From positions 124,001-188,000 of the forward strand of contig NZ_VIQM01000054.1 in assembly GCF_008520265.1 (NCBI RefSeq): 64,000 nt of DNA. The letters run 5' to 3'. Source of the DNA: Sphingobacterium cavernae. Lineage in GTDB: Bacteria; Bacteroidota; Bacteroidia; Sphingobacteriales; Sphingobacteriaceae. Positions 39,801 through 48,395 of this stretch are shown one piece after another; the first letter of the stretch is position 1, and every line of letters begins with the position of its first letter. The translations under genes and the position numbers were made by a program. Below the pieces are notes generated by a model. The model was not told where the DNA came from and did no database searches. It was given only the letters and a program-made list of their open reading frames with translations.

Positions 39801-40145
39801 AACTACGTATATGATACTTGGTCATTAGAAAATCCAAATGCTAAATATCCAACATATTACTGGGCAGACCAAAATTTCAAAAATAATACAAGTCGTGAAA
39901 GCAGTATGTTCTACAACAAAGGTGATTATTTAGCTTTTAGAGAAATATCGATAGCCTATAAATTGCCAAGCTCATTGCTACAAAAAAGTAGGTTAGAAGC
40001 ATTAAATGTTTCGTTGACAGGTCAAAATCTACACTATTGGACAAAGAATACTTTATTCTCTGCTGAGAGTGGAAGTGTAGGTCAAGGAGGTGGAGGTTAT
40101 CCATTACCACGAACTGTTATTTTAGGTGTACAATTAATATTTTAA
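36882..40145 (+). CDS. SusC/RagA-type TonB-dependent outer membrane transporter (sialic acid/glycan uptake)
   Basis: A 1,087-residue protein. Signal peptide (residues 1-19, ending IFAFGQ), then a CarboxypepD_reg-like domain (about 22-95, ELKGLVQSELGEALTGVSI). The TonB box/plug region has the SusC signature (SGRPGAVPNIVLRGG, SPLVIVDGLI, DVLKDASATAIYGARAANGVVLITTKRG; about 140-225). A 22-strand barrel ends in VILGVQLIF. It pairs with the SusD gene 10 bp downstream. By context it imports sialic acid or sialylated sugars, the role of NanO in oral Bacteroidota. Confidence 0.93.
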   Translation: MRKILLFLSFCFMQIFAFGQTELKGLVQSELGEALTGVSIVNESQKVTTKSGSSGEFTITAKVGDVLKISSIGYFSKTQSVENLNFLTVILSVNDEEIEEVYVLGYGSIKKSNLTGSVSRLDKRVLETGVRSNPASALAGTIPGVRVQQTSGRPGAVPNIVLRGGTTYGGGGSPLVIVDGLIRSGFQDINQDDIESIDVLKDASATAIYGARAANGVVLITTKRGKEGLSNITLRSKTGVDKLNIPFEFLSAEEYLYWSRKGIAISGQYLPNTLNQLTSVGPFGTGNLYKDANGNILDGNKVNTAVWSTMFLDDTNRELLEQGWQTMIDPVTGRELIFTNFDYTDYALKKSPVTQDYNLAFTGGNDKGKYYSSLGKYYQQGSTINSFYDRLTYILNGDYKIKPWLESNSSLNFAHTKWRDQANGEGNYMTRALGAPPTMRGRNANGELLLGRDWQDGNPAVTDDKFIRRNLNQKFTMSQAFVVNLVDNLKLRASGNWFINQTSYEGFNKDYMSSPGNWVRTRSSSASYDKSFNQTYNAVLSYDKILADNHNVSAMLGWEFFDAYSTGFSASGSGAPTDDFMDLGLTKSDANMRGIDSYHNRQRINSFFGRINYDYAQRYLLTLTARRDGYSTLLNNRWGTFPGISVGWNVHNEDFAKEFMSSDNVLNTLKLKASYGANGNVGGIGNYTLQGAYGTSAYDGTIGYQMTSLSIPNLKWESLITKEVGFDARLLNKLDLSLAYYHRTTSDKIATLVLPVSAGFTSITTNNGDMENQGVEIDLNYNILRQQNYDLSFNWNTAYNANKILKLPYNGVENNRQGGFQVYDPTTKELIWVGGNQEGQDPNVAYAYQAEGIIRTQEDLDNYASKIKDLGGARALVHPDVYAAMSVSDKNLHFPIALGDVMWKDVNGDGIINSNDRVYQGRTVPRWTGGFGLNTRWKDLSLSARFDYALGFVAYDGPKVWFAGMMQGTFNTTNYVYDTWSLENPNAKYPTYYWADQNFKNNTSRESSMFYNKGDYLAFREISIAYKLPSSLLQKSRLEALNVSLTGQNLHYWTKNTLFSAESGSVGQGGGGYPLPRTVILGVQLIF

Positions 40146-40155
40146 GATTATTACC

Positions 40156-41733
40156 ATGAGAAAAATATTTTTATCAATCGCTATAGCTTCTGCATTTTTA
40201 ATAAACACAAGTTGTAATCAATTTGAATTAGATCTTGCTCCTGAAGATTATTTCGCTAGTGGAAGCTTTTGGAAAAATGCTGATCAAGTAAATGGCGCAA
40301 TGATTGGTTTACACGCACAATTGCGAAGCGCTCAAAATACCATATGGAATTTAGGTGAAATTAGAGGAGGAACATTTAAAACAGGTACTGGATTTACGGG
40401 GACTTCTACTTTAAATTCACAAGGTCTAATCACACAAGATATACGTGAGAGTTCACCAGGATACAGTTCTTGGGCGGGTTTATATTCTCAAATTTTTCAG
40501 ATCAATAATTTTATCTATCAAGTTGAGAATTCAACCTACCTAGCAGATGACCAAAAGGGATATTTCTTAGGTCAAGCATATGGATTGCGTGCTTTTTATT
40601 ACTTTCATTTGTTCCGTACGTATGGTCGAGTGCCACTTGTTACAGAACCGAAAGTTGCTATCAATACACCAAGTTCTGCTGAAGAGGCTTATACACCAAG
40701 AACGAAAACAGAAAAAGAAACCTTAGACTTTATCAAAGCAGATATTGATAAGTCTACACAATCGTTCAATAACGATTACACGATCAAAGCACAAAAAGGA
40801 CAATGGTCGCTAGCAGCTACACAAATGCTAAAAACAGAAGTTTATTTGTGGTCAGCTAAGGTAAACATTGATGGAACAGCACCTTCAAATGTATCTGCGG
40901 ATTTACAAACAGCCAAAGCTGCGGTGGAATCTGTAATACCAAGATTTACTTTGCAGAGTAATTTTGCAAATGTATTCAATTCATCCAGTGTTCCTGCTTC
41001 AAAAGGGAACGCAGAGATTATTTTTGCAATTCGCTATCAGGTAGGTGAGGCGACCAATGGCTTAGTTGCTAATTTTATATATCAACAATCTGATAACTTA
41101 ACGGGTTTTGTTGATCACAATGGCGTAGCAGTATCGAATGATCCATTGCAGATTGCGTCAAGTGGAACACTGATACGTTATGAGTATAAAATCGATTTGT
41201 ATGACACTTATGATCAAAATGATCAACGTAAGAACACTACATTTTTAAATCTCAATAAAGATGCTAACCGCGCCGCTGTATTGCGTAAATTCTTAGGAAC
41301 TTTTGTTAATGGCGTGCGTACTTACGCCGATGATTATCCAGTTTATAGACTGTCTGACGCTCATCTATTATTAGCAGAAATCAAAAATAAATTGGGAGAA
41401 GATCCTACCAATGAAATTATGCTCGTACGTAATAGGGCTTACAATGGAACAGCACCGCAGTTTGTACATGGGAATTTCGAATCAAATGAGCTTGCAATAT
41501 TTCGAGAACGTTCAAAGGAATTTGTATTTGAAGGTAAACGTTGGTATGACTTAAGAAGAATGCAAGACGCAAATGGACAACCTTTAGTATTTCGTAAAGA
41601 TATTCCATTACTGGGTGTATTGGATAATGTAGAAGGACAAAAGCACAAGATATTGTGGCCAGTAGATATTGGTACTATGGCGGCAGACCCAACATTAACA
41701 GGTGACCAAAATCCAGGTTATTCTGGTACATAA
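40156..41733 (+). CDS. SusD/RagB-type glycan-binding lipoprotein
   Basis: A 525-residue surface lipoprotein with a signal ending in LINTSC (cysteine near residue 20). The SusD fold is shown by the N-terminal EDYFASGSFWKNADQVNGAMIG, the TPR-like helical part (GLRAFYYFHLFRTYGRVPLV near residue 137) and the C-terminal RSKEFVFEGKRWYDLRRM near 450. It caps the SusC barrel. By its neighbours it should bind sialic acid, as NanU does. It is followed by a 79-bp gap carrying a second promoter. Confidence 0.92.
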   Translation: MRKIFLSIAIASAFLINTSCNQFELDLAPEDYFASGSFWKNADQVNGAMIGLHAQLRSAQNTIWNLGEIRGGTFKTGTGFTGTSTLNSQGLITQDIRESSPGYSSWAGLYSQIFQINNFIYQVENSTYLADDQKGYFLGQAYGLRAFYYFHLFRTYGRVPLVTEPKVAINTPSSAEEAYTPRTKTEKETLDFIKADIDKSTQSFNNDYTIKAQKGQWSLAATQMLKTEVYLWSAKVNIDGTAPSNVSADLQTAKAAVESVIPRFTLQSNFANVFNSSSVPASKGNAEIIFAIRYQVGEATNGLVANFIYQQSDNLTGFVDHNGVAVSNDPLQIASSGTLIRYEYKIDLYDTYDQNDQRKNTTFLNLNKDANRAAVLRKFLGTFVNGVRTYADDYPVYRLSDAHLLLAEIKNKLGEDPTNEIMLVRNRAYNGTAPQFVHGNFESNELAIFRERSKEFVFEGKRWYDLRRMQDANGQPLVFRKDIPLLGVLDNVEGQKHKILWPVDIGTMAADPTLTGDQNPGYSGT

Positions 41734-41735
41734 AC

Positions 41736-41766
41736 TTTGTAAGTTAGGCAGTATGTTATATATTTG
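41736..41766 (+). promoter_or_regulatory. nan operon internal promoter P2
   Basis: TTTG (41736-41739), 19 bases, TATATTTG (41759-41766): the same geometry as P1, 46 bp upstream of the lyase gene. Confidence 0.7.
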
Positions 41767-41779
41767 TTATGTATGACAT
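41752..41779. promoter_or_regulatory. Second tandem operator, before the lyase gene
   Basis: TATGTTATATAT (41752-41763, one mismatch to the P1 site) overlaps the -7 box. TATGTATGACAT (41768-41779), with a perfect ATGTNNNACAT core, follows 16 bp on. The resemblance to P1 suggests the same repressor. Confidence 0.6.
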
Positions 41780-41812
41780 ATTGCCTTTGGATATGTTAAA
41801 GACTAAATAAAT

Positions 41813-42736
41813 ATGAATAACAAAAAAATTGATGGCTTAATTGCAGCACCGTTTACTCCAATGAATGAGGTTGGAGAGTTGAATTTGGATATAATTCCTT
41901 CATACTATCAACTCCTTAAGTCCAATGGTGTAACTGGCGCATTTATATGTGGTTCTACGGGTGAAGGTGTTTCTTTGACTTTCGATGAGAAAGTTAAGGT
42001 GTTGAGAGCGTGGACAAGCCTAACCAAAGAAGATGGGGATTTCGCGTTGATGATGTTCTTGGGAGGAACCAATATCAAAGAATGTAAAGAATTAGCTCGA
42101 ATATCTGAAGAAGCTGGTGCGGATGCTATATCATTTACATCGCCATACTATTTTAAGCCTGCAAATGTCGTCCAATTAGCTAAATGTTGTGCAGAAATTG
42201 CATCCGTAGCTCCGAATACAGCATTCTATTATTACCACATTCCTGTGTTAACAGGAGGCAATTATGCAATGTATGATTTGTTGAAAGAAATCGATGGAAA
42301 AATTCCAACCTTCTCAGGAATAAAATATACACACGAAGATTTTATGGATTTCTTGTCGTGTATGAACTTTGAGAATGGAAAATACAATATGCTTTGGGGT
42401 AGAGATGAGAATATGTTGTCATCATTGGTCTTAGGTTGTACTGGTGCAGTCGGAAGTACCTACAATTATGCAGCACCATTGTACCACGATTTAATGAAAG
42501 CTTATCAAGAAGGTAATTTGCTAGAGGCAAATGCTTTACAACAAAAATCAATTGATATGATTCTTTTGTTGGGTAAGTATGGTGGAATTGCTACAGGCAA
42601 GGCATATATGAAATTGATCGGCGTTGATTGTGGTGAATTTAGACTGCCGATAGCAAATATGAGCGCAGAAACATTTGAAAAATTTAAAGATGATGTTGCG
42701 ACTTTGGACTTCGAAACTTTTAAATCAAAATTCTAA
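41813..42736 (+). CDS. nanA: N-acetylneuraminate lyase (DapA/NAL family)
   Basis: A 307-residue class I aldolase that splits N-acetylneuraminate into ManNAc and pyruvate. The carboxylate-binding GSTGEGVSLTFDEK loop is near residue 46, the catalytic tyrosine lies in FYYYHIPVLTG near 140, and the Schiff-base lysine is in FSGIKYTHEDF near 168. The length fits the family. The last base of its stop codon is the first base of the next start (TAATG), so translation is coupled to the mutarotase. The context with sialidase and epimerase makes the lyase call firm rather than dihydrodipicolinate synthase. Confidence 0.92.
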   Translation: MNNKKIDGLIAAPFTPMNEVGELNLDIIPSYYQLLKSNGVTGAFICGSTGEGVSLTFDEKVKVLRAWTSLTKEDGDFALMMFLGGTNIKECKELARISEEAGADAISFTSPYYFKPANVVQLAKCCAEIASVAPNTAFYYYHIPVLTGGNYAMYDLLKEIDGKIPTFSGIKYTHEDFMDFLSCMNFENGKYNMLWGRDENMLSSLVLGCTGAVGSTYNYAAPLYHDLMKAYQEGNLLEANALQQKSIDMILLLGKYGGIATGKAYMKLIGVDCGEFRLPIANMSAETFEKFKDDVATLDFETFKSKF

Positions 42737-43860
42737 TGAGTCGTCTTGGTTGGATGCTTTGTTGTGTGGTTGTATCGGCATGTGATATGAAGGAAACTAA
42801 TTTGGAAATAGATTGGACCATTGCGGGCAAATTGCCTGTGGGAGTCGATAATAAGGAACACATTGGCGTAGCAGGGCCAGTTACAGGTATTATCGGAGAT
42901 GTATTGGTAGTTGCTGGCGGAGCAAACTTTCCTAATGGAATGCCATGGGATGGAGGTCAAAAGGTATACAGCAAAGATGTTTACCTCTATACCCAAGATC
43001 ACAATAATGGCTTTACAGTTTCTAATACGCAGTCATTTGGCGACAGTGTGGCGTATGCCGCTAATATTTCTGTTGGAAATTCAATATATTCTGTTGGTGG
43101 AGAAAGAAATGGAACAGCCACTGCTGATGTGTATCGGTATTTTTTAGAGAATGATTCTTTTCAACGTGTTCAGTTACCATTATTACCAAAGCAACTAACC
43201 AATGGTGGTGTCGCTCGAGTAAATGAATACATATATTTTGTGGGCGGGGAGAATGCAGATTTAGTTTCGAATAAAGTATATAGATTAAAGTTTGAGGAAG
43301 CTAATTCCAATTGGGAAGAATTTGCTGAATTAGCAAAACCTCTGACTCATGCTGTCATTACTTCTGATGAAAAAGAAAATATCTATATCATAGGTGGGCG
43401 CAAAAGGAATACGAATGCTAAAAGTGATATGTACGATGAGGTATTCGAATTAAACCTGTCTTCCAAAAAAATAACACTTTTAGATAGATTGCCAGAGGCT
43501 TTAGCTGCTGGAACAGGAGGTTTTTACAATGGTAACTTGATAGTGATAGGAGGCGACAATGCCCACATTTTTCATCAAGTAGAAGAATTAATCGGTGCTA
43601 TAAATTTAGAATCTGACGATAATAAAAAGACTGAACTTATAGTGAAAAAGAATAATATGCAACGTTCGCATCCAGGATTTTCTAAGAATGTATGGACTTA
43701 TAATCTAGCAGACAAAATTTGGAAATCTTCAAATAAACTGCAAGGAGAAAGTCCAGTGACTACGACAGCAATTATCAAAAATGGTAACATAATTATTCCA
43801 AGCGGTGAAGTGCGAGCGGGAGTTCGAACCAATCAAATCTTAATGGGTAAGATTAAATAA
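42736..43860 (+). CDS. nanM: Cyclically permuted kelch-type mutarotase (sialic acid mutarotase, NanM-like)
   Basis: A 374-residue lipoprotein (signal ending VVVSAC, cysteine at residue 16). The mature part has kelch repeats, each with a GG turn and aromatic residues: DVLVVAGGANFP, NSIYSVGGERNG, YIYFVGGENAD, NIYIIGGRKRN and NLIVIGGDNAH. This family converts alpha-N-acetylneuraminate to the beta anomer after sialidase release, and the anomer balance speeds up uptake. The GTG/TTG alternatives upstream are inside the lyase gene, so the ATG at 42736 is the only sensible start. Confidence 0.88.
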   Translation: MSRLGWMLCCVVVSACDMKETNLEIDWTIAGKLPVGVDNKEHIGVAGPVTGIIGDVLVVAGGANFPNGMPWDGGQKVYSKDVYLYTQDHNNGFTVSNTQSFGDSVAYAANISVGNSIYSVGGERNGTATADVYRYFLENDSFQRVQLPLLPKQLTNGGVARVNEYIYFVGGENADLVSNKVYRLKFEEANSNWEEFAELAKPLTHAVITSDEKENIYIIGGRKRNTNAKSDMYDEVFELNLSSKKITLLDRLPEALAAGTGGFYNGNLIVIGGDNAHIFHQVEELIGAINLESDDNKKTELIVKKNNMQRSHPGFSKNVWTYNLADKIWKSSNKLQGESPVTTTAIIKNGNIIIPSGEVRAGVRTNQILMGKIK

Positions 43861-43881
43861 AAGACCATATAAACCTTGATT

Positions 43882-45108
43882 ATGAAAAATAGTAAAATAT
43901 ATCCTTGGGTCGTAGTCGGCTTACTTTGGTTTGTCGCACTACTCAACTATATGGATAGACAAATTTTATCGACTATGCGTCCAGCTATGGCGATGGATAT
44001 TGTGTCGCTTGAAAGTGCTGCGGTATTTGGCAATCTAATGGCTGTATTCTTATGGATATACGGCTGTATGAGTCCAGTTGCTGGGGTATTGGCTGATAAA
44101 TTGAATAGAAAATGGTTGATTATTTCTAGTCTATTCGTTTGGTCAGGTGTTACGCTTTTGATGGGCTTTGCGACTTCGTACGACCAATTGTATGCGCTGC
44201 GCGCAGTAATGGGCGTTAGTGAAGCTATATATATTCCTGCAGGATTGTCGTTGATTGCTGATTATCACAGTGACAAATCCAGATCATTAGCTGTAGGTAT
44301 TCATATGACAGGCTTGTATTTTGGACAAGCTTTGGGAGGATTTGGAGCTACTGTTGCATCCAATTACTCTTGGCAGAACACGTTTATTTTATTTGGTTTA
44401 GTAGGAATTGTCTATGCATTAATCTTAGTATTTACACTTTTCGAGACACAAGCTCGCGTAAAACTAGAAAAAATTACCGAAGATCGCACTTCCGTGTTAA
44501 AAGGTATACCGATTCTATTTAGCAATATCGCTTTCTGGGTAATCCTTTTGTATTTCGCAGTTCCAAGTTTACCAGGATGGGCTACGAAAAACTGGTTGCC
44601 AACATTATTTGCCGACAATCTTAATATTCCAATGGAAAAAGCAGGTCCATTATCTACAATTACTATCGCATTTTCATCATTTGTAGGCGTAATTTTCGGT
44701 GGTATTCTTTCGGATAAGTGGGTTCAAAAAAATATTAGAGGTCGTATATATACCAGTGCAATAGGTTTGGCATTAACAATTCCTGCCGTATTTCTTATTG
44801 GTTATGGGACTACGATTTGGGCAATTGTTGGCGCAGGACTGATGTTTGGATTTGGTTTTGGGATGTTTGATGCGAATAATATGCCTATTCTTTGCCAATT
44901 TGTATCTGCCAAATATCGTGCGACAGCTTACGGGATTATGAACATGGTTGGCGTCTTTGCTGGGGCATATATTACTAATTTACTAGGAGCTTCTGCTGAC
45001 GAAGGTAATCTAGGTTCTGATTTTGCGCTATTAGCTGTTATTGTGTTTGTAGTCTTGATTATACAATTATCTGTTTTACGTCCTAAATACAATGAGCAAC
45101 CTAGTTAA
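43882..45108 (+). CDS. MFS transporter, sialic acid importer candidate
   Basis: 408 residues from the ATG at 43882, 21 bp after the mutarotase stop. Twelve hydrophobic segments are visible. The A-loop motif is split as VAGVLADKLNRKWLI near residue 70 (G-x-L-aD-r-x-G-r-kx) and repeated in the second half as FGGILSDKW. The start LNYMDRQILSTM is typical of the ACS/ExuT branch of MFS, which takes up acidic sugars. In this operon it is the probable inner-membrane sialic acid permease (NanT role). The 3' end overlaps the next gene by 17 bp. Confidence 0.87.
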   Translation: MKNSKIYPWVVVGLLWFVALLNYMDRQILSTMRPAMAMDIVSLESAAVFGNLMAVFLWIYGCMSPVAGVLADKLNRKWLIISSLFVWSGVTLLMGFATSYDQLYALRAVMGVSEAIYIPAGLSLIADYHSDKSRSLAVGIHMTGLYFGQALGGFGATVASNYSWQNTFILFGLVGIVYALILVFTLFETQARVKLEKITEDRTSVLKGIPILFSNIAFWVILLYFAVPSLPGWATKNWLPTLFADNLNIPMEKAGPLSTITIAFSSFVGVIFGGILSDKWVQKNIRGRIYTSAIGLALTIPAVFLIGYGTTIWAIVGAGLMFGFGFGMFDANNMPILCQFVSAKYRATAYGIMNMVGVFAGAYITNLLGASADEGNLGSDFALLAVIVFVVLIIQLSVLRPKYNEQPS

Positions 45109-47161
45109 AATTACCTTGCTTTTAATTAGCTTTTGTTCTTTGGTTTTACCTATCAAAGCGCAAAAGCGTGTAGCTTTTATTGGCGATTCGGTCACTGAAG
45201 GGTATGGTATAAGTGATTCAACACATAATTATCCCGCACAATTGCAAAAGTTGTTGGGATCAGGATTTGTGGTTGGTAATTTTGGACATTCCGGTGCTAC
45301 ATTGTTAAGAAAGGGACATAATCCTTACCACAAAACCAAAGCTTATACTAAGGCTTTATCTTTTAGACCTGATGTAATCGTTATTGCTTTAGGTTTGAAT
45401 GATACGGATCCGAGAAATTGGCCAAATTATAAGAATGAATTTTTAGGTGATTATAGTCAGTTGATAAAAAATTTTAGGAAAATCAATCCAAAAGCTGAAG
45501 TATTCATCTGTACGATGACACCAATTTTTAGTGGACATCGTCGATTTTTATCAGGAACGCGAGATTGGTTTGATCAAATTCAAGCATTGATTCCGCAAAT
45601 AGCAAAAGCGCAAAATGCTACTCTGATTGATAATCATTCTGTATTGGCAGCACGTATTGATCTATTTGATGATTATTTGCATCCAAATAGTAGAGGAGCG
45701 CAATTAATCGCAGAAAATGTTGCGCCATATATAAAACCTATTCAGCAAGCCTTATCGCTGCATGAGACATTTGGAAATCATATGGTATTGCAACGCAAAG
45801 TAATCAATAAAATTAGAGGCAAAGCTTCTGCGAATGAAACTGTAACTATCGAATTTAAAAACAAAAAATACCACACTATCTCTAATGGAATTGGGAATTG
45901 GGAAATAGATCTTCCTGCTCAATCGGCAGGAGGACCTTTTAGCATCAAAGTACGCACAACGAAATCGAAAATTGAATTAACTGATGTGTTATTTGGAGAT
46001 GTTTATTTGTCTTCAGGTCAGTCAAATATGGCTTTTGAGTTACAACACGCTTTAGGTGCGGATTCTATTTTGAATAAGGTGCAATCATTTGAAAAAATAA
46101 GAGTTTTTAAGAATAAAAATTTGATTGAAACCTCCAATATTGTTTGGGATGCAGAGCAATTGGATAAAGTTAATGAGTTGCAATATTTCTCCGGAAATTG
46201 GCAAAAATCTTCTAAAGACGCTGTGCAAAATTTTTCCGCAATAGCGTATATGACAGCTGTCGAGTTATATAAATCACAGCAAGTTCCCATTGGAATTATT
46301 GATATTTCGGTAGGTGGATCTAATACAGAATCTTGGATTCCACGATCGGTTTTAGAGCATGACAATCTACTTGCGACTTATATTCATACTTGGAAAACTT
46401 CTGATTTTGTGCAAGACTTTTGTCGTGAACGTGGGGCTAAAAATATGGAAGCTTCGAAAACGAAACATCAGCGTCACCCTTACGATCCTGCCTATAATTT
46501 CGAAGCTGGAATTACTAAATGGAAGGATACAAAAATCAATGGTGTTCTGTGGTATCAAGGCGAGAGCAATGCGCACAATATCGAGCATCATGCACACTTG
46601 TTCAAAACAATGGTAGAATCATGGCGTAATGTTTTTAGAAAAGATCTACCATTTTATTTTGTGCAACTCTCTAGTATGAATAGACCTTCTTGGTCGGTAT
46701 TTCGTGATTCGCAACGTTTGCTTAGTAATGATATTTCTAATTGCTATATGGCAATTAGTTCTGACGTTGGGCATCTGACAGATGTGCATCCGAAGAATAA
46801 ATTAATAATTGGAAAGCGATTAGCCAATTTGATACGTCAGCATACTTACCATGAAAATATTGTTGCTGATTCGCCTCAGCCTATTTCGTATAGAAAAGCT
46901 GACAACGAAATTGTTATTGAATTTGATCATTGTAAGACTTTAAAACTTTCAAATGGTGATTCTATCAATGATTTACAAGTTGTTGAAGTTTACGGTACTA
47001 TACTTGAGGTTCGCTCGGCACGTGTAGAAGGCAATACATTGAGAATTCCCATTCTAAACGATGTGATTAACATCCAATATGGCTATTCGCCATTTACAAC
47101 TGGAAATTTAATAAGTGATACAGCAGTACCTGTGTCCACCTTTAATTTAAAAATTGATTGA
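45092..47161 (+). CDS. nanS: Two-domain esterase: SGNH/GDSL hydrolase fused to sialate O-acetylesterase
   Basis: A 689-residue secreted enzyme (signal ends PIKAQ, residue 24). Domain 1 (about 25-215) is a GDSL/SGNH esterase: block I GDSVTEGYG with Ser33, block III GLNDTD with Asn103, block V DDYLHPN. Domain 2 (about 225-689) is a SASA-type esterase: block I SSGQSNMAFEL near 310, block III WYQGESNAHN near 490, and block V DVGHLTDVHP near 560. Both sets of catalytic residues look complete. It should remove O-acetyl groups from sialic acids before lyase action. It overlaps the MFS gene by 17 bp. Confidence 0.88.
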   Translation: MSNLVKITLLLISFCSLVLPIKAQKRVAFIGDSVTEGYGISDSTHNYPAQLQKLLGSGFVVGNFGHSGATLLRKGHNPYHKTKAYTKALSFRPDVIVIALGLNDTDPRNWPNYKNEFLGDYSQLIKNFRKINPKAEVFICTMTPIFSGHRRFLSGTRDWFDQIQALIPQIAKAQNATLIDNHSVLAARIDLFDDYLHPNSRGAQLIAENVAPYIKPIQQALSLHETFGNHMVLQRKVINKIRGKASANETVTIEFKNKKYHTISNGIGNWEIDLPAQSAGGPFSIKVRTTKSKIELTDVLFGDVYLSSGQSNMAFELQHALGADSILNKVQSFEKIRVFKNKNLIETSNIVWDAEQLDKVNELQYFSGNWQKSSKDAVQNFSAIAYMTAVELYKSQQVPIGIIDISVGGSNTESWIPRSVLEHDNLLATYIHTWKTSDFVQDFCRERGAKNMEASKTKHQRHPYDPAYNFEAGITKWKDTKINGVLWYQGESNAHNIEHHAHLFKTMVESWRNVFRKDLPFYFVQLSSMNRPSWSVFRDSQRLLSNDISNCYMAISSDVGHLTDVHPKNKLIIGKRLANLIRQHTYHENIVADSPQPISYRKADNEIVIEFDHCKTLKLSNGDSINDLQVVEVYGTILEVRSARVEGNTLRIPILNDVINIQYGYSPFTTGNLISDTAVPVSTFNLKID

Positions 47162-47162
47162 G

Positions 47163-48395
47163 ATGAAATATACAGATGAACATTTAAAAGATTTGGCAAA
47201 GTTTTACCAAAACCAACTTCTTGAAGATACCGTTCCATTTTGGTTCCCACGTTCATATGATTTGGAACATGGAGGATATCTGCTTATGCGCGATGCAGAT
47301 GGAACCTTGATCGATACAGACAAAGCGGTTTGGATTCAAGGGCGTGCATGTTGGTTGCTAGCTACTTTGTATAACACAGTTGAACCAAAACAAGAATGGT
47401 TGGATGGTGCGAAAATTGGTTATGATTTTTTGAAAAACAAGTGTTTTGCCGAGAACGGAAAAATGTATTTTCACGTGGATAGAGAAGGAAATCCAATACG
47501 TATGCGTCGATATTTTTTCTCCGAAACGTTCGCGGTCATTGCTTTTGCAGCATATGCTAAAGCTTCAGGAAATGTAGAAGCGGCTGATTTGGCGCGAAAA
47601 ATTTTTGGAACTTGTCTTTCTTACCTATATGGCGAAAAGCAAATGGAACCTAAATTTGAATCAACTAGACCGACTCAAGGGATAGGTATTCCAATGATTA
47701 TGTTGAATACATCACAGCAACTCCGCGAGTCAATAGGTGATGATCGCTGTGAGGAGACAATAACGTACTGTATCGAACGTATCGAAAAGTACTTTGTAAA
47801 AGATGATATCCGTTGTGTGATGGAACAAGTGGGGTTAGATGGGGAAATAATTGATCATATCGATGCACGTACATTGAATCCAGGGCATGCAATAGAAGGC
47901 GCTTGGTTTATCCTTCATGAGGCAAAACATCGAAAAAGCGATATGAAGTTAATTGATCTTGGCTGTCGTATGCTGGATTACATGTGGGAGCGAGGCTGGG
48001 ACGCTGAGCATGGTGGTATTTTATATTTCAAAGATGTGTATGATAAACCTGTGCAGGAATATTGGCAAGACATGAAATTCTGGTGGCCACAGAATGAGAC
48101 TATCATCGCAACTTTATTCGCTTATGAAATCACAAAAGATGAGAAATATGCCGCAATGCACAAACAAATCCACGAATACGCCTATAAACATTTTCATGAT
48201 AAAGAAAATGGCGAATGGTTTGGCTATTTGCATAGAGATGGTTCCGTAGCGCAAACTGCTAAAGGTAATTTATTTAAAGGCCCATTTCATTTGCCTCGTC
48301 AGGAATGGTATTGTTATATGCTATTAAAGAAATATTTGAATAATGATGAAAGCAATAAATCTACTTGTACTAGTAATTGTTTGGACGGCAACTAG
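47163..48395 (+). CDS. nanE: N-acylglucosamine 2-epimerase (AGE, ManNAc/GlcNAc epimerase)
   Basis: 410 residues from the ATG at 47163 (1 bp after the esterase stop; an in-frame TTG 9 bp earlier is less likely). The (alpha/alpha)6 barrel of the AGE family is clear: HGGYLLMRDADGTLIDTDKAVWIQGRACWLLA near residues 35-66, then NPGHAIEGAWFILHEA near 235-250 and KFWWPQNETIIATLFAYE near 300-318 (the histidine near 245 is in the active site). It converts ManNAc from the lyase into GlcNAc without phosphorylation, as in the Bacteroides NanLET route. The next gene's start lies 53 bp inside its end. Confidence 0.92.
   Translation: MKYTDEHLKDLAKFYQNQLLEDTVPFWFPRSYDLEHGGYLLMRDADGTLIDTDKAVWIQGRACWLLATLYNTVEPKQEWLDGAKIGYDFLKNKCFAENGKMYFHVDREGNPIRMRRYFFSETFAVIAFAAYAKASGNVEAADLARKIFGTCLSYLYGEKQMEPKFESTRPTQGIGIPMIMLNTSQQLRESIGDDRCEETITYCIERIEKYFVKDDIRCVMEQVGLDGEIIDHIDARTLNPGHAIEGAWFILHEAKHRKSDMKLIDLGCRMLDYMWERGWDAEHGGILYFKDVYDKPVQEYWQDMKFWWPQNETIIATLFAYEITKDEKYAAMHKQIHEYAYKHFHDKENGEWFGYLHRDGSVAQTAKGNLFKGPFHLPRQEWYCYMLLKKYLNNDESNKSTCTSNCLDGN

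Noticed and set aside
41747..41784. The GGCAGTATGT/ACATATTGCC inverted repeat as a transcription terminator after the SusD gene
   Set aside because: The loop is 18 bases, no T-run follows, and the sequence is better explained as a promoter with tandem operator sites.
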